Shown here: piece after piece, positions 1 to 7,943 of the stretch
How the letters are laid out: each line of letters starts with the position of its first letter
Numbering within the stretch: the first letter of the stretch is position 1
NCBI RefSeq assembly: GCF_041080815.1
Contig: NZ_CP160205.1
Coordinates: forward strand, 2,728,001 to 2,792,000
DNA length: 64,000 nt
Source: Mucilaginibacter yixingensis
GTDB lineage: Bacteria > Bacteroidota > Bacteroidia > Sphingobacteriales > Sphingobacteriaceae
Reading direction: 5' to 3'
Notes under the pieces: model-generated
Told to the model about the DNA's origin: nothing
What the model saw: the letters and a program-made list of their open reading frames with translations, nothing else
The model's database searches: none
Position numbers and translations under genes: made by a program

Positions 1-2
1 TC

Positions 3-455
3 ATCACTGCCGATATGAATATTCTTGACGCCGATATGGAGATTAAAATGGTAAGAGAAGAGCTAAAATCTCAAAACAAAAAAGATCTTTATTACCTGGC
101 TGTTGACAAGGACTGTAATTATATAGGCATCATTAGCCTTGCAGACATCAACAAGCACGATGTTAACCCCGAAGATAAGCTAAATACCATTCTAAGAACC
201 ACCAAGCTGTATATCACTTATAACGACAGCTTACAGAAAGCAATTGCGCTAATGGCAACAGAAGGTGTAGAGGCTGTACCTGTTGTTGCATCAAATAAAG
301 TTATTGGTTTACTGAATTATAAAGATATGATGGATGCTTATAAATTTTACCGACAGGAAAATGAGCGGGCCGATCGTCAAATCTCATTTCATAAACAGCG
401 TTTGAAAATACTGGCCCGCAGCAGAAAACTTTTTAAACCGGCACATAAATACTGA
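3..455 (+). CDS. CBS-domain C-terminus, probably of a CLC-type chloride channel (partial)
   Basis: The reading frame is open from base 3 and enters from the left edge, so only the last ~150 residues are visible; the ATG at 15 is probably internal. Two CBS-like modules can be seen, one around DLYYLAVDKDCNYIGIIS and one around VPVVASNKVIGLLNYKDMM, followed by a short basic tail (RLKILARSRKLF). A CBS pair at the C-terminus is common in Bacteroidota CLC chloride channels, where it senses nucleotides. The membrane part lies outside the window, so the channel assignment is inference; any other CBS-tailed transporter would fit as well. Confidence 0.6.
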   Translation: MTADMNILDADMEIKMVREELKSQNKKDLYYLAVDKDCNYIGIISLADINKHDVNPEDKLNTILRTTKLYITYNDSLQKAIALMATEGVEAVPVVASNKVIGLLNYKDMMDAYKFYRQENERADRQISFHKQRLKILARSRKLFKPAHKY

Positions 456-489
456 TTGCACCTATGCACTGTGAAAAACCATGCCGCCC

Positions 490-1647
490 TCATACCTTAA
501 TATAGATCTTCCTTCTATAAAGCACATACATCGGCAACCAGCAGAGCAGCACAATTACAATAGAACCGGCAAGCGAAGCATTGTAGGGCGATGAGAAGCA
601 AGGCGCAACCAGGCGGTTCTGAATAAACACCATTCCGTCCATACCGCTAATTGTCATCATATTAAAAACAGCGCGAATGATATCGCTGACAATATAGGCC
701 ATCAGCGCATTCATCCCGAAAACAACTAAGGGCCAGGTAAAACGCTGCCGGCCTTTTATATCAACCAGCCAGTAGGTAAAGGCCAGCACGTTAAGTGCTA
801 TTCCGCCGGTTAGCAGTACGTAAGAGCTGGTCCACAGTTTTTTATTGATGGGGAAAAAGATATGCCAGAACAACGCCAGCACAATGGCCCCGATGCCGTA
901 AACAAACAGCCAGCTCACCTTATCGCCAGGCTCAACGTTGTTGCGTTTTAGCCACTCGCCTGCCCTAACGCCAATTAAACAACTTGCTATGGAAGGTAAC
1001 GTACTCAGCAAACCTTCGGGGTCCCACTGTATTTTATACAGGTGCGTAGTTCCAAAAACTGCACGATCTATCCAGGCTCCCCAGTTATCTGCGGGCGCAA
1101 GGCTCGGATAATCTGCGTAAGGCACCGGCACAAAACACAGCAGCACAAAATATCCCACCAGAATGGCAGCTAAAACTATGTTCTGACTCTTAGAACTGGT
1201 TTTTAAGTACAGTATTGTTGTTAAAAAGAACACTACGCCTATACGCTGCAATACGCCCGGGATGCGAAGATGTGTTAACAGATACCCTGCTTTGGCGGTG
1301 ATGGTGGTTACATCGTCAGGCACCTGATGTTTTACGAACAGCAGGATAGCCCACGAGATCAGAATCAACCATACCATCCGTTTAAAGGCACTGAGAATGA
1401 TCTTTCCATGATTTCCTTCCTTTTTCTTCCGCTCCATGGCAAAAACAATGGATACGCCAACCATGAACAGAAAACAGGGAAAAACCAGGTCGGTCAGCGT
1501 AAAACCATTCCACTCAGAATGATTCAACTGACTGTATTTATGTTTGCTGTCCCCGGCATTATTCACCAGGATCATCAGCGCAACGGTTCCTCCCCTGAAA
1601 ATATCCAGCGACAGCAGCCGGGGGCTTTTTAATGCAGATTTTTCCAT
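490..1647 (-). CDS. Heparan-alpha-glucosaminide N-acetyltransferase-like membrane protein (HGSNAT/COG4299 family)
   Basis: A 385-residue polytopic membrane protein with about ten hydrophobic segments. The N-terminus carries the family signature: LSLDIFRG at 12-19, then LNHSEWNGFTLTDLVFP at 41-57. His43 in that H-x-x-W-x-G block corresponds to the histidine thought to carry the acetyl group in human HGSNAT. That family moves acetyl groups across a membrane onto terminal glucosamine of heparan sulfate. The gene starts 8 bp after the GH105 gene on the same strand, so the two probably form one transcript. Beside heparin lyases and an N-sulfatase-like enzyme, a role in re-acetylating N-desulfated glucosamine is plausible but inferred; bacterial homologues are also annotated simply as DUF5009 or acyltransferase 3-like. 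Confidence 0.75.
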   Translation of the reverse strand: MEKSALKSPRLLSLDIFRGGTVALMILVNNAGDSKHKYSQLNHSEWNGFTLTDLVFPCFLFMVGVSIVFAMERKKKEGNHGKIILSAFKRMVWLILISWAILLFVKHQVPDDVTTITAKAGYLLTHLRIPGVLQRIGVVFFLTTILYLKTSSKSQNIVLAAILVGYFVLLCFVPVPYADYPSLAPADNWGAWIDRAVFGTTHLYKIQWDPEGLLSTLPSIASCLIGVRAGEWLKRNNVEPGDKVSWLFVYGIGAIVLALFWHIFFPINKKLWTSSYVLLTGGIALNVLAFTYWLVDIKGRQRFTWPLVVFGMNALMAYIVSDIIRAVFNMMTISGMDGMVFIQNRLVAPCFSSPYNASLAGSIVIVLLCWLPMYVLYRRKIYIKV

Positions 1648-1655
1648 CCCCCCGG

Positions 1656-2819
1656 TTATTTCTGATGTTTGGTACGATAAACCTGCGGATGCGCGGTTAC
1701 ATACTCATGCAGCTGCACACCAGCCAGCAGGAACGCACCCGGTCCGTAAACTTCGGTGCTGCCATCGGTCACCTTATCCGGACTGGCGCCGATAGGTTGT
1801 ACATTGCCCAGCATACCATCGGCATGTACAGACGAGGTTAATGCACTCCAGGCCTTTTTTACCACCGGCCAATACTTTTTATCGTCCAATAGTTTGTGGT
1901 TCATGCCCCAAAGCAGCGCGTAGCAGTAAAAGCCGGTGCCGCTGGTTTCTTTAATATCGTAGCTTCCGGGATCAAGCAGTGAGGCATGCCAGCTGCCATC
2001 TGGCTGTTGCAATGAGGCCACCTTTGCTGCCATGTTCTTGTATAGTTCTTCAAACCGCGTCCGATCCGGATAATTTGCAGGCATGTTTTCCATAACGCGC
2101 ACCAGTCCGGCTAATACCCAACCGTTACCGCGCGACCAAAACACGGGTTTGCCGTTTTGTTCTTTCTTCCCAAAAAAGCTTTGATCGCGGAAGTACAGTT
2201 GCTCTGCCGGGTTGTACAGATAGTCGGTTGTTTTCCACCACAATTTGGTGGCGCAATCCAGGTATTTAGTATCGCCTGTGGCTTTGCTCAGGTAGGCCAG
2301 CGCTGTTGGCCCCATAAACAAGGCATCGCACCAGGCCCATTCGCGGTTGGCAATTCCGTTTTTCCATTCCAGGCTCTCGTTGTGGGGTTTGGCAATAATG
2401 CTGTCGGCCTGTGTTTTCCAGGCGGCAATCATTTTGGCATCCTTATAATTCATATAAAGCTGTGCGTACAGCTGGCCAATACAGTAATCATCAGCCATAA
2501 ACCTGCGCTTGCCGGTGTTCCACTTTAAATCCTCGCCTATTTTTACCATCGGCTTCAGGTATTTCTCGTTACCCGGCATGTTGCCTAGTGCATAAATGCC
2601 GGTATAACAGGCGGCGTTGGTCCAATCTACCTCGGGGTGATTAAAGCCGTTAGTGCTCCATGCGTTCAACTGCCAATCGGCCACGCGGTGCATCACCTCC
2701 ATAATGTAGGCTGGTTTCAGGTTATCGTCTGGCGGCGTAGCGGCCATAGCTGGTTTATTAAGCGTAATTAAGGCTGCGGCAGCAAACAGCAAACGCCTGG
2801 TCTTCGGTATAAACATCAT
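1656..2819 (-). CDS. GH105-type unsaturated uronyl hydrolase
   Basis: A 387-residue exported protein (N-terminal hydrophobic stretch, Ala-rich cleavage region near residue 26) with the (alpha/alpha)6-barrel pattern of Pfam Glyco_hydro_88. MADDYCIGQ at 108-116 and WAWCDALFMGP at 161-171 contain the expected acidic residues; Asp165 matches the general acid/base position of YteR-like GH105 enzymes. FWSRGNGWVLAGL is a further family block. GH105 enzymes remove 4,5-unsaturated uronic acids from lyase-generated oligosaccharides. The gene is first of a two-gene operon with the acetyltransferase-like gene. Its upstream region has a good TAnnTTTG box (TATGTTTG, complement of 2854-2861) but not the paired repeats found at other promoters of this locus, so it may be regulated differently. 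Confidence 0.85.
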   Translation of the reverse strand: MMFIPKTRRLLFAAAALITLNKPAMAATPPDDNLKPAYIMEVMHRVADWQLNAWSTNGFNHPEVDWTNAACYTGIYALGNMPGNEKYLKPMVKIGEDLKWNTGKRRFMADDYCIGQLYAQLYMNYKDAKMIAAWKTQADSIIAKPHNESLEWKNGIANREWAWCDALFMGPTALAYLSKATGDTKYLDCATKLWWKTTDYLYNPAEQLYFRDQSFFGKKEQNGKPVFWSRGNGWVLAGLVRVMENMPANYPDRTRFEELYKNMAAKVASLQQPDGSWHASLLDPGSYDIKETSGTGFYCYALLWGMNHKLLDDKKYWPVVKKAWSALTSSVHADGMLGNVQPIGASPDKVTDGSTEVYGPGAFLLAGVQLHEYVTAHPQVYRTKHQK

Positions 2820-3011
2820 GTTTGAATTTGGTTTGAGAATTAACTGGTAAAAGCAAACATATATACCTGCACGGATTCTTTATTTGAAACCATACCGTTT
2901 TAGACAAAATTGAAAGCAATAAAACCAATTTCTAAAGAGCCGCCCGAGATAGCGCGATGGTTTAGCCACAGACAAACCAGCATTTAGGAAAAAACACATC
3001 CTGTTTATTCA

Positions 3012-3073
3012 ACACCAACTAAACTATTACGGACGATTTTAAAAGCGCGAAACCTGGCCCTGCCGTAATTTCG
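3012..3073 (+). promoter_or_regulatory. PUL promoter 1: paired 13-bp repeats plus -7 box, upstream of PL12 gene
   Basis: Repeats ACACCAACTAAAC (3012-3024) and ACGATTTTAAAAG (3033-3045) start 21 bp apart. Twenty bases after the second lies TAATTTCG (3066-3073), a TAnnTTTG-like -7 box, 22 bp before the ATG at 3096. The geometry is identical to seven other promoters here. A binding site for the AraC-type domain of the hybrid sensor is inferred. Confidence 0.6.
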
Positions 3074-3095
3074 TTTAACCATTTTTAAATCAGTT

Positions 3096-5087
3096 ATGAA
3101 GATATTTTTCAGCACCATGTTTACCTGTCTCCTGTTTACAGGGTCTTTGCTGACAGCCCATGCTCAGGAACAGCCGGTAACCAAAGAAAGCTTTGCCTGC
3201 ATCAACCTCAAACATCGGGGACTTGAAAAAGTAAGGCAACAGTTTGATGCCGGCCGCTATGATGCCGCGGCCACCGCACTGCTCAGCTATTACCGCAACC
3301 GCACCGGCATGCTGCGACCAAACTTTGACCTAGATGAACTGAAAAGATCAACCGGCAAAAAGTTAAGTCCCGATATACGGGAAGCGGCAGACAATGCCTT
3401 GCTGCATAAATTTAAACCGCACAAGGCTTACCCTTACTATGATTTTGGCAAGGATATTAACTGGCAACTGCGCCCCGTGCCCGATCAATTGTTCAATACT
3501 TTCCTTCACCGAACCGCCTTTTGGGAGCCATTGGGCAAGGCCTACTGGGCCACCGGCGATGAAAGATACGCCCGGGAATGGATCACCGAGGTGCGCGACT
3601 GGATTAAAAAGAATCAACCAGGCGCTTACCCTGACGACAAAGATTACGCATGGAAAGCTTTCGTTGTATCGTTCCGCCTCAATTACTGGAGCAGCTATTT
3701 CAATATGTTCCTGAAGTCGCCCAACTTCACACCTGCCTTTTTGATGGAGTTTCTGGATGTTTATGCCCAGCAGGCCGATTACGTGCTGGCCAACTATACG
3801 CCCGACGGCAACCACCGCTTGTTTGAGGCCGAGCACATGATGTATGCCGGTTACAGCTTCCCCGAGATGCAGCATTGCAGCACCTGGAGCGCCAGCGGCA
3901 TCAAGGTACTGAACGAGGAGATTGGCAAACAGATCTTGCCAGACGGCGTGGATTTTGAGCTATCAACCTCCTATCACATCACCGTGCTCACTACTTTTCT
4001 GGAAGGTTTGAAGATTGCGCAACAAGCAGGCGCAGAAAACGATTTCCCGGAGAGCTATCGCAACCTGGTTAAACAGATGATCGATGCCGTTGGTAAATAT
4101 TCTTTCCCTGATTATACTTTCCCGCTATATGGCAATTCCTTCCTGACCGACAAAGCGCAGATGATAAAAAGCTACCGGGACTGGTCTACGGTGTTTCCTC
4201 TAGATCAAACTATCCGCTGGTTTGCTACAGATGGGGCATCGGGCAGTGCTCCGGATTATCATTCATCTGCCTTGCACAATGCCGGTTTTTACACCTTCCG
4301 CAGCAGTAATCCGCTGGATATGAAGAGTACGGTGATGCAGATCAAAGCTGGTCCACCGGCCGGGTTCCACTCCCATCCTGATAACGGCAACTTTGTGCTA
4401 TGGGTAAAAGGCCGCAACTTTACGCCCGATGCCGGCAGCTTTGTTTATGCCAACGTGGGCAACATTGTTAACCCCAAAAGAGATTGGTACCGCAGCACCA
4501 AAGCCCACCAAACGCTAACACTTGACGACCAGAACATCGAAAACAAAGCCGAGGAAAAGAAATGGACGCCCAGCGGAGACATAGAAGTATTGACTTACAC
4601 CAACCCCAGCTATGAGCACCTGAGCCATCAGCGCAGCTTTCTGTTTGTTGATCATGCTTATTTGATCATCGTTGATAAAGCTTATGGCAGCGCCACAGGT
4701 AAACTGGGCATTCATTTTAACCTGCAAGAAGATAGTAAACCTGTGGTTGATCAAGCGCATAACCGCATAAACACCACCTACGCTGACGGCAACAATCTGC
4801 TGATCCAAAATTTAAATGCAGATCAAATAGGGTTAAAGGCAACAGATAGTTTTGTGTCTTATCAATATCAAAAAGAAAAGCCTCGTCCAGCATTTGTATT
4901 TGAGAAGCCCAAAGCTAATGCCAACGCGCAAACATTTATCACCATCTTATACCCTTATACCGGCAAGACAGCGCCAAACATCAGCCTGAAAGAAAATGCG
5001 GGGAATGATTATGAAAAGGGAGTGATCAATATTACGATTACGGTAAACGGCCGAAAAAGAGATATCCAAACAACGCTTCTTCAATAA
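3096..5087 (+). CDS. Heparinase II/III family lyase, PL12-like (divergent paralogue)
   Basis: A 663-residue secreted protein (signal peptide to about AHA-23) with the layout of Pedobacter heparinase III: an alpha-helical toroid to roughly residue 380, then a beta-sandwich. The catalytic residues of PL12 are in place: Asn239 in GNHRLFEAE, Tyr293 in ELSTSYH and His425 in GFHSHPDNG. Length is close to the 659 residues of P. heparinus HepC. It differs from the second PL12 enzyme in the window at the His block (HSHPDNG instead of HAQPDNG) and in several substrate-region segments, suggesting another sulfation preference. It is transcribed alone from a promoter of the locus-wide type and converges on the ROK-like gene, with a hairpin across its stop codon. 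Confidence 0.88.
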   Translation: MKIFFSTMFTCLLFTGSLLTAHAQEQPVTKESFACINLKHRGLEKVRQQFDAGRYDAAATALLSYYRNRTGMLRPNFDLDELKRSTGKKLSPDIREAADNALLHKFKPHKAYPYYDFGKDINWQLRPVPDQLFNTFLHRTAFWEPLGKAYWATGDERYAREWITEVRDWIKKNQPGAYPDDKDYAWKAFVVSFRLNYWSSYFNMFLKSPNFTPAFLMEFLDVYAQQADYVLANYTPDGNHRLFEAEHMMYAGYSFPEMQHCSTWSASGIKVLNEEIGKQILPDGVDFELSTSYHITVLTTFLEGLKIAQQAGAENDFPESYRNLVKQMIDAVGKYSFPDYTFPLYGNSFLTDKAQMIKSYRDWSTVFPLDQTIRWFATDGASGSAPDYHSSALHNAGFYTFRSSNPLDMKSTVMQIKAGPPAGFHSHPDNGNFVLWVKGRNFTPDAGSFVYANVGNIVNPKRDWYRSTKAHQTLTLDDQNIENKAEEKKWTPSGDIEVLTYTNPSYEHLSHQRSFLFVDHAYLIIVDKAYGSATGKLGIHFNLQEDSKPVVDQAHNRINTTYADGNNLLIQNLNADQIGLKATDSFVSYQYQKEKPRPAFVFEKPKANANAQTFITILYPYTGKTAPNISLKENAGNDYEKGVINITITVNGRKRDIQTTLLQ

Positions 5088-5096
5088 GAAGCGTTG
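5071..5096. terminator. Bidirectional hairpin spanning the stop codon of the PL12 gene
   Basis: An 11-bp perfect stem, CAACGCTTCTT (5071-5081) against AAGAAGCGTTG (5086-5096), with a 4-base loop. It contains the last codons and stop of the PL12 gene and ends one base before the convergent ROK-like gene. It lacks a long T run, so it could be an mRNA-stabilising hairpin rather than a strong terminator. Confidence 0.5.
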
Positions 5097-5981
5097 TTAA
5101 AATTCTATCAGACTCACGTGTTGTTCACTTTCCTGAAACAACTGAAATAAGCCCCGGTGAAAGGTATCATCCCGGTTGCTCCAGCAAGTAATCCTGGTGG
5201 ATAGCTCTTCCTTGAGATTCTGAAAAAAATCGAGGTTATAACGAACAAGATCTCCGCCTAAAACAACTGTGTGGATGTGGCTATTGGCCGCCTCTCTGAC
5301 CAGGAAGCTCAGAGCACGGCGCAGGAAATCTTTGAGCACGTCGCGGGCTGCAACACTTTCCTTACTCAATGCCGTCAACTGACCGACATTCATAACCGAT
5401 ATACCGGTTTCCTGATGATAGCCGCGCATTAAGGCCTGGGCCGACAGGTAATCATTAGCACGCTTATTTAAATAGCGTTTTGACTCCCAACCCAAATGCT
5501 GGATGCCCCCGCCTGTAATTACCGAGGCCGACAGGTCTGTACCAAAATGCACACCGGCCACACCCGGGACATCAAGGCCGGGCCGGGCAAAAAGCTCGCC
5601 TTTTAAATAAGCTGTTCCGTTATAATGTAACTGCACATCCTCGGGCTGCAGATTTAAGATTTCGGCAAAAAACTCAACCAGGCAAATGGGGTATAACTTA
5701 GCATACCGCTCTGCACAAGCCGGAATGTATTGAGCTTTTGGATCAATAAAAGGTAAAGGCACCGAAACGGCGCATCCGGTTAAATTGGCAAGATGTTTGG
5801 CAGGTAAATCGGCAATGGCGTTCGCCCAGATCTGCAGCAACATGTTCTGCCCCACTTTATAACTAACCGGGATGCGCTGATAACTCTGTGGCACTATGCC
5901 CCCTGTTTCGCGGTTAAACAGACAGGTAGAAAAATGTGCCCCGCCAATGTGTAGTGTTAAAAATGTCTCTGTCGCTGTCAT
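5097..5981 (-). CDS. ROK-fold protein with degenerate catalytic site (probable pseudokinase)
   Basis: A 294-residue cytoplasmic protein that aligns along its length with ROK sugar kinases such as the one at 18582-19520. LTLHIGGAHFSTCLF takes the place of the phosphate-binding DIGGSSLKCGV block, with His11 where the Asp belongs. VQLHYNGTAYLKGE takes the place of VVIDNDVNMMGAGE, putting Asn121 where the catalytic Asp belongs. The Cys-rich zinc motif is absent, although HFGTDLSASVITGG and VVLGGD still mark the second phosphate and adenosine loops. It lies 46 bp downstream of a sulfatase on the same strand. A sugar-binding sensor or regulator is possible; a kinase with unusual chemistry is not excluded. 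The family call is fairly safe, the function unknown. Confidence 0.6.
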   Translation of the reverse strand: MTATETFLTLHIGGAHFSTCLFNRETGGIVPQSYQRIPVSYKVGQNMLLQIWANAIADLPAKHLANLTGCAVSVPLPFIDPKAQYIPACAERYAKLYPICLVEFFAEILNLQPEDVQLHYNGTAYLKGELFARPGLDVPGVAGVHFGTDLSASVITGGGIQHLGWESKRYLNKRANDYLSAQALMRGYHQETGISVMNVGQLTALSKESVAARDVLKDFLRRALSFLVREAANSHIHTVVLGGDLVRYNLDFFQNLKEELSTRITCWSNRDDTFHRGLFQLFQESEQHVSLIEF

Positions 5982-6027
5982 TCTCTCTCGTTTACTTCGT
6001 TTTCATTTGATTCACCTAACCCTTGGA

Positions 6028-7653
6028 CTACCGTGCATAGTCCTTATACTTGGTTTGCAATTGCTGTAATTGCACTTTCAGTTGTTTCAAGGTGGTAGCA
6101 TACTTTGGATTATGGTATTGGTTATGCATCTCATGCGGATCGTTCTTCAGATCATACAGTTCCCACTCGTTTATATCATTATAAAAATGAATCAGCTTAA
6201 ACCGGTTAGTGCGGATGCCGTAATGCCGTTTTACCATGTGCCAGCCCGGGAATTCGAAGTAGTGGTAATAAACAGCCTTACGCCAGTTGGCAGGTGTTTT
6301 ACCCGCCTTATCCAAAACCGGACGCAGAGAAACACCCTGCATATCTGCCGGTGTTTTTACGCCTGCATAATCCAGCAAAGTGGGGGCAAAATCAAGGTTC
6401 ATGGCCAGTGCGTTGCTCACGCTGCCTGCTTTGATGGCCGGTGGATATCTTACCAGCAGCGGCGTGCGTAAAGACTCCTCATACATAAAGCGTTTGTCAA
6501 ACCAGCCATGCTCGCCCAGGTAAAATCCCTGATCTGAGGTGTAAACGATGATGGTATTATCCAACTCCCCTATTTGTTTCAAATAATCCAGCAGGCGGCC
6601 CACGTTTTCGTCCACACTCACCACACAGGCCATATAATCGCGCATATACTGCTGGTATTTCCATTTTACCAGGGCATCGCCTTTTAAATGAAGTTTTTTA
6701 AACTCGGCCACCCGGCGATCATAAACCTTGTTCCACGCGGCCTTCTGCTCCGGGGTAAAACGGTTATATACCTGGAAGAAACGTTGCTTATCCAACGAGG
6801 CATCATTGGCTTGCAGGTATTCATCGGCCTTATCATCTTTAAATGGCGTCGTAGCAACAACCCTGGCCATAGAGTCCAGTTGTTTTGACGACATCAGCTT
6901 CAGATCCCAGGCATCCCACATATTGGTGGCAATGTTCATCATCTGCTCTTTGGCTGCGCGACCTCGATCTTTGTATTTATCCAGCAGATTAAAAGGCTCC
7001 GGGAACACCGTATGATCAAACATCCCCAAATGCCGCATGGCCGGGAGCCAGTTGCGATGCGGGGCTTTATGCTGATAGATGAGTAAAAACGGTTTGTCTT
7101 TATCGCGTTTCTGCAAAAAACTGATGGCCTTATCGGTTATAATATCGGTTACGTAGCCTTGCTCGGTTATTCGTTTCCCGTTTTCAATAAACTGCGGCTG
7201 GTAATAATCACCCTGATTGGGCAACACGCTATAATAGTCAAACCCAACAGGCAGCGTGCCTAAATGCCATTTGCCAATCATGGCGGTTTGGTAGCCTGCC
7301 CGCTTTAACAACTGCGGATAGATTACCTGAGTACTGTCAAAGATCTTGGTATTATCGGTCAAACCATTGAGGTGATTATACTTCCCGGTAAGTATCGTAG
7401 CACGCGACGGCCCGCACACGGCATTGGTAACAAAACAGTTTTTAAACCTGATACCTTCATTGGCTATGCGGTCAAGGTTTGGCGTTTTGATCAGTTTACT
7501 ACCATAGCAACTCATGGCCTGGGTGGTATGATCGTCCGTCATTATAAAAACAATATTGGGCTTTCTGCCTGCCGGTTGTTGTGCCATCGCCTGTTGAGAA
7601 ACTGATAGCAATAACACCAGCCAGCCAAACGACTTGAGAGATCTGTAGTTCAT
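6028..7653 (-). CDS. S1-family sulfatase, probable GlcNAc/GlcNS 6-O-sulfatase
   Basis: A 541-residue exported arylsulfatase-type enzyme (signal peptide ending near AMAQ-25). IVFIMTDDH at 34-42 supplies the metal-binding Asp pair and CGPSRATILTG at 80-90 is the formylglycine motif, with Cys80 the residue to be converted. MIGKWHLG and TSDQGFYLGEHG are further family blocks. The overall pattern resembles glucosamine-6-sulfatases, and 6-O-sulfate removal is one of the steps required for heparin breakdown. The exact S1 subfamily cannot be settled by eye. The gene heads an operon with the ROK-like gene and has its own promoter with the paired repeats (7740-7773). Maturation would need an anaerobic-type or Cys-type sulfatase-maturing enzyme, not seen in the window. 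Confidence 0.85.
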   Translation of the reverse strand: MNYRSLKSFGWLVLLLSVSQQAMAQQPAGRKPNIVFIMTDDHTTQAMSCYGSKLIKTPNLDRIANEGIRFKNCFVTNAVCGPSRATILTGKYNHLNGLTDNTKIFDSTQVIYPQLLKRAGYQTAMIGKWHLGTLPVGFDYYSVLPNQGDYYQPQFIENGKRITEQGYVTDIITDKAISFLQKRDKDKPFLLIYQHKAPHRNWLPAMRHLGMFDHTVFPEPFNLLDKYKDRGRAAKEQMMNIATNMWDAWDLKLMSSKQLDSMARVVATTPFKDDKADEYLQANDASLDKQRFFQVYNRFTPEQKAAWNKVYDRRVAEFKKLHLKGDALVKWKYQQYMRDYMACVVSVDENVGRLLDYLKQIGELDNTIIVYTSDQGFYLGEHGWFDKRFMYEESLRTPLLVRYPPAIKAGSVSNALAMNLDFAPTLLDYAGVKTPADMQGVSLRPVLDKAGKTPANWRKAVYYHYFEFPGWHMVKRHYGIRTNRFKLIHFYNDINEWELYDLKNDPHEMHNQYHNPKYATTLKQLKVQLQQLQTKYKDYAR

Positions 7654-7711
7654 ATCGGTTTTATGATTTATAGCGTCAAATCAGCATTAACAATGCTTTA
7701 TTTTCCACATA

Positions 7712-7773
7712 CAATTTTAAGCCGATAACAAATCTCTCCCTTTAAACACTGGTTTAAATGCTTTAAGAATTGA
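7712..7773 (-). promoter_or_regulatory. PUL promoter 2: paired repeats plus -7 box, upstream of 6-O-sulfatase gene
   Basis: On the minus strand, repeats TCAATTCTTAAAG (7773-7761) and CCAGTGTTTAAAG (7752-7740) start 21 bp apart, then 20 bp to TAAAATTG (7719-7712). The repeats are the weakest of the eight copies (about 7 of 13 to the best consensus), but the invariant C at position 2, the AAA at 10-12 and the spacing are kept. Confidence 0.45.
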
Positions 7774-7852
7774 TGAAACCGGGCGATAATATTTAGAAGT
7801 GCCGATGGATTGATCTCAGGATAACGGGCATGAATAATCAACAACAGATTAA

Positions 7853-7914
7853 CCAAAACCTAAAGTAATAAGCACCATTTTAAAAGCCCGTCCCTGCGTG
7901 CTTATCTAACTTGC
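7853..7914 (+). promoter_or_regulatory. PUL promoter 3: paired repeats plus -7 box, upstream of GH88-PL12 operon
   Basis: Repeats CCAAAACCTAAAG (7853-7865) and ACCATTTTAAAAG (7874-7886) start 21 bp apart. Twenty bases later TAACTTGC (7907-7914) is the -7-like box, identical to the box before the hybrid sensor gene. The proximal repeat is 12 of 13 identical to that of the PL12 promoter at 3033. Confidence 0.6.
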
Positions 7915-7943
7915 ATCCCATAATTTTTAAAAATCAACACCTT

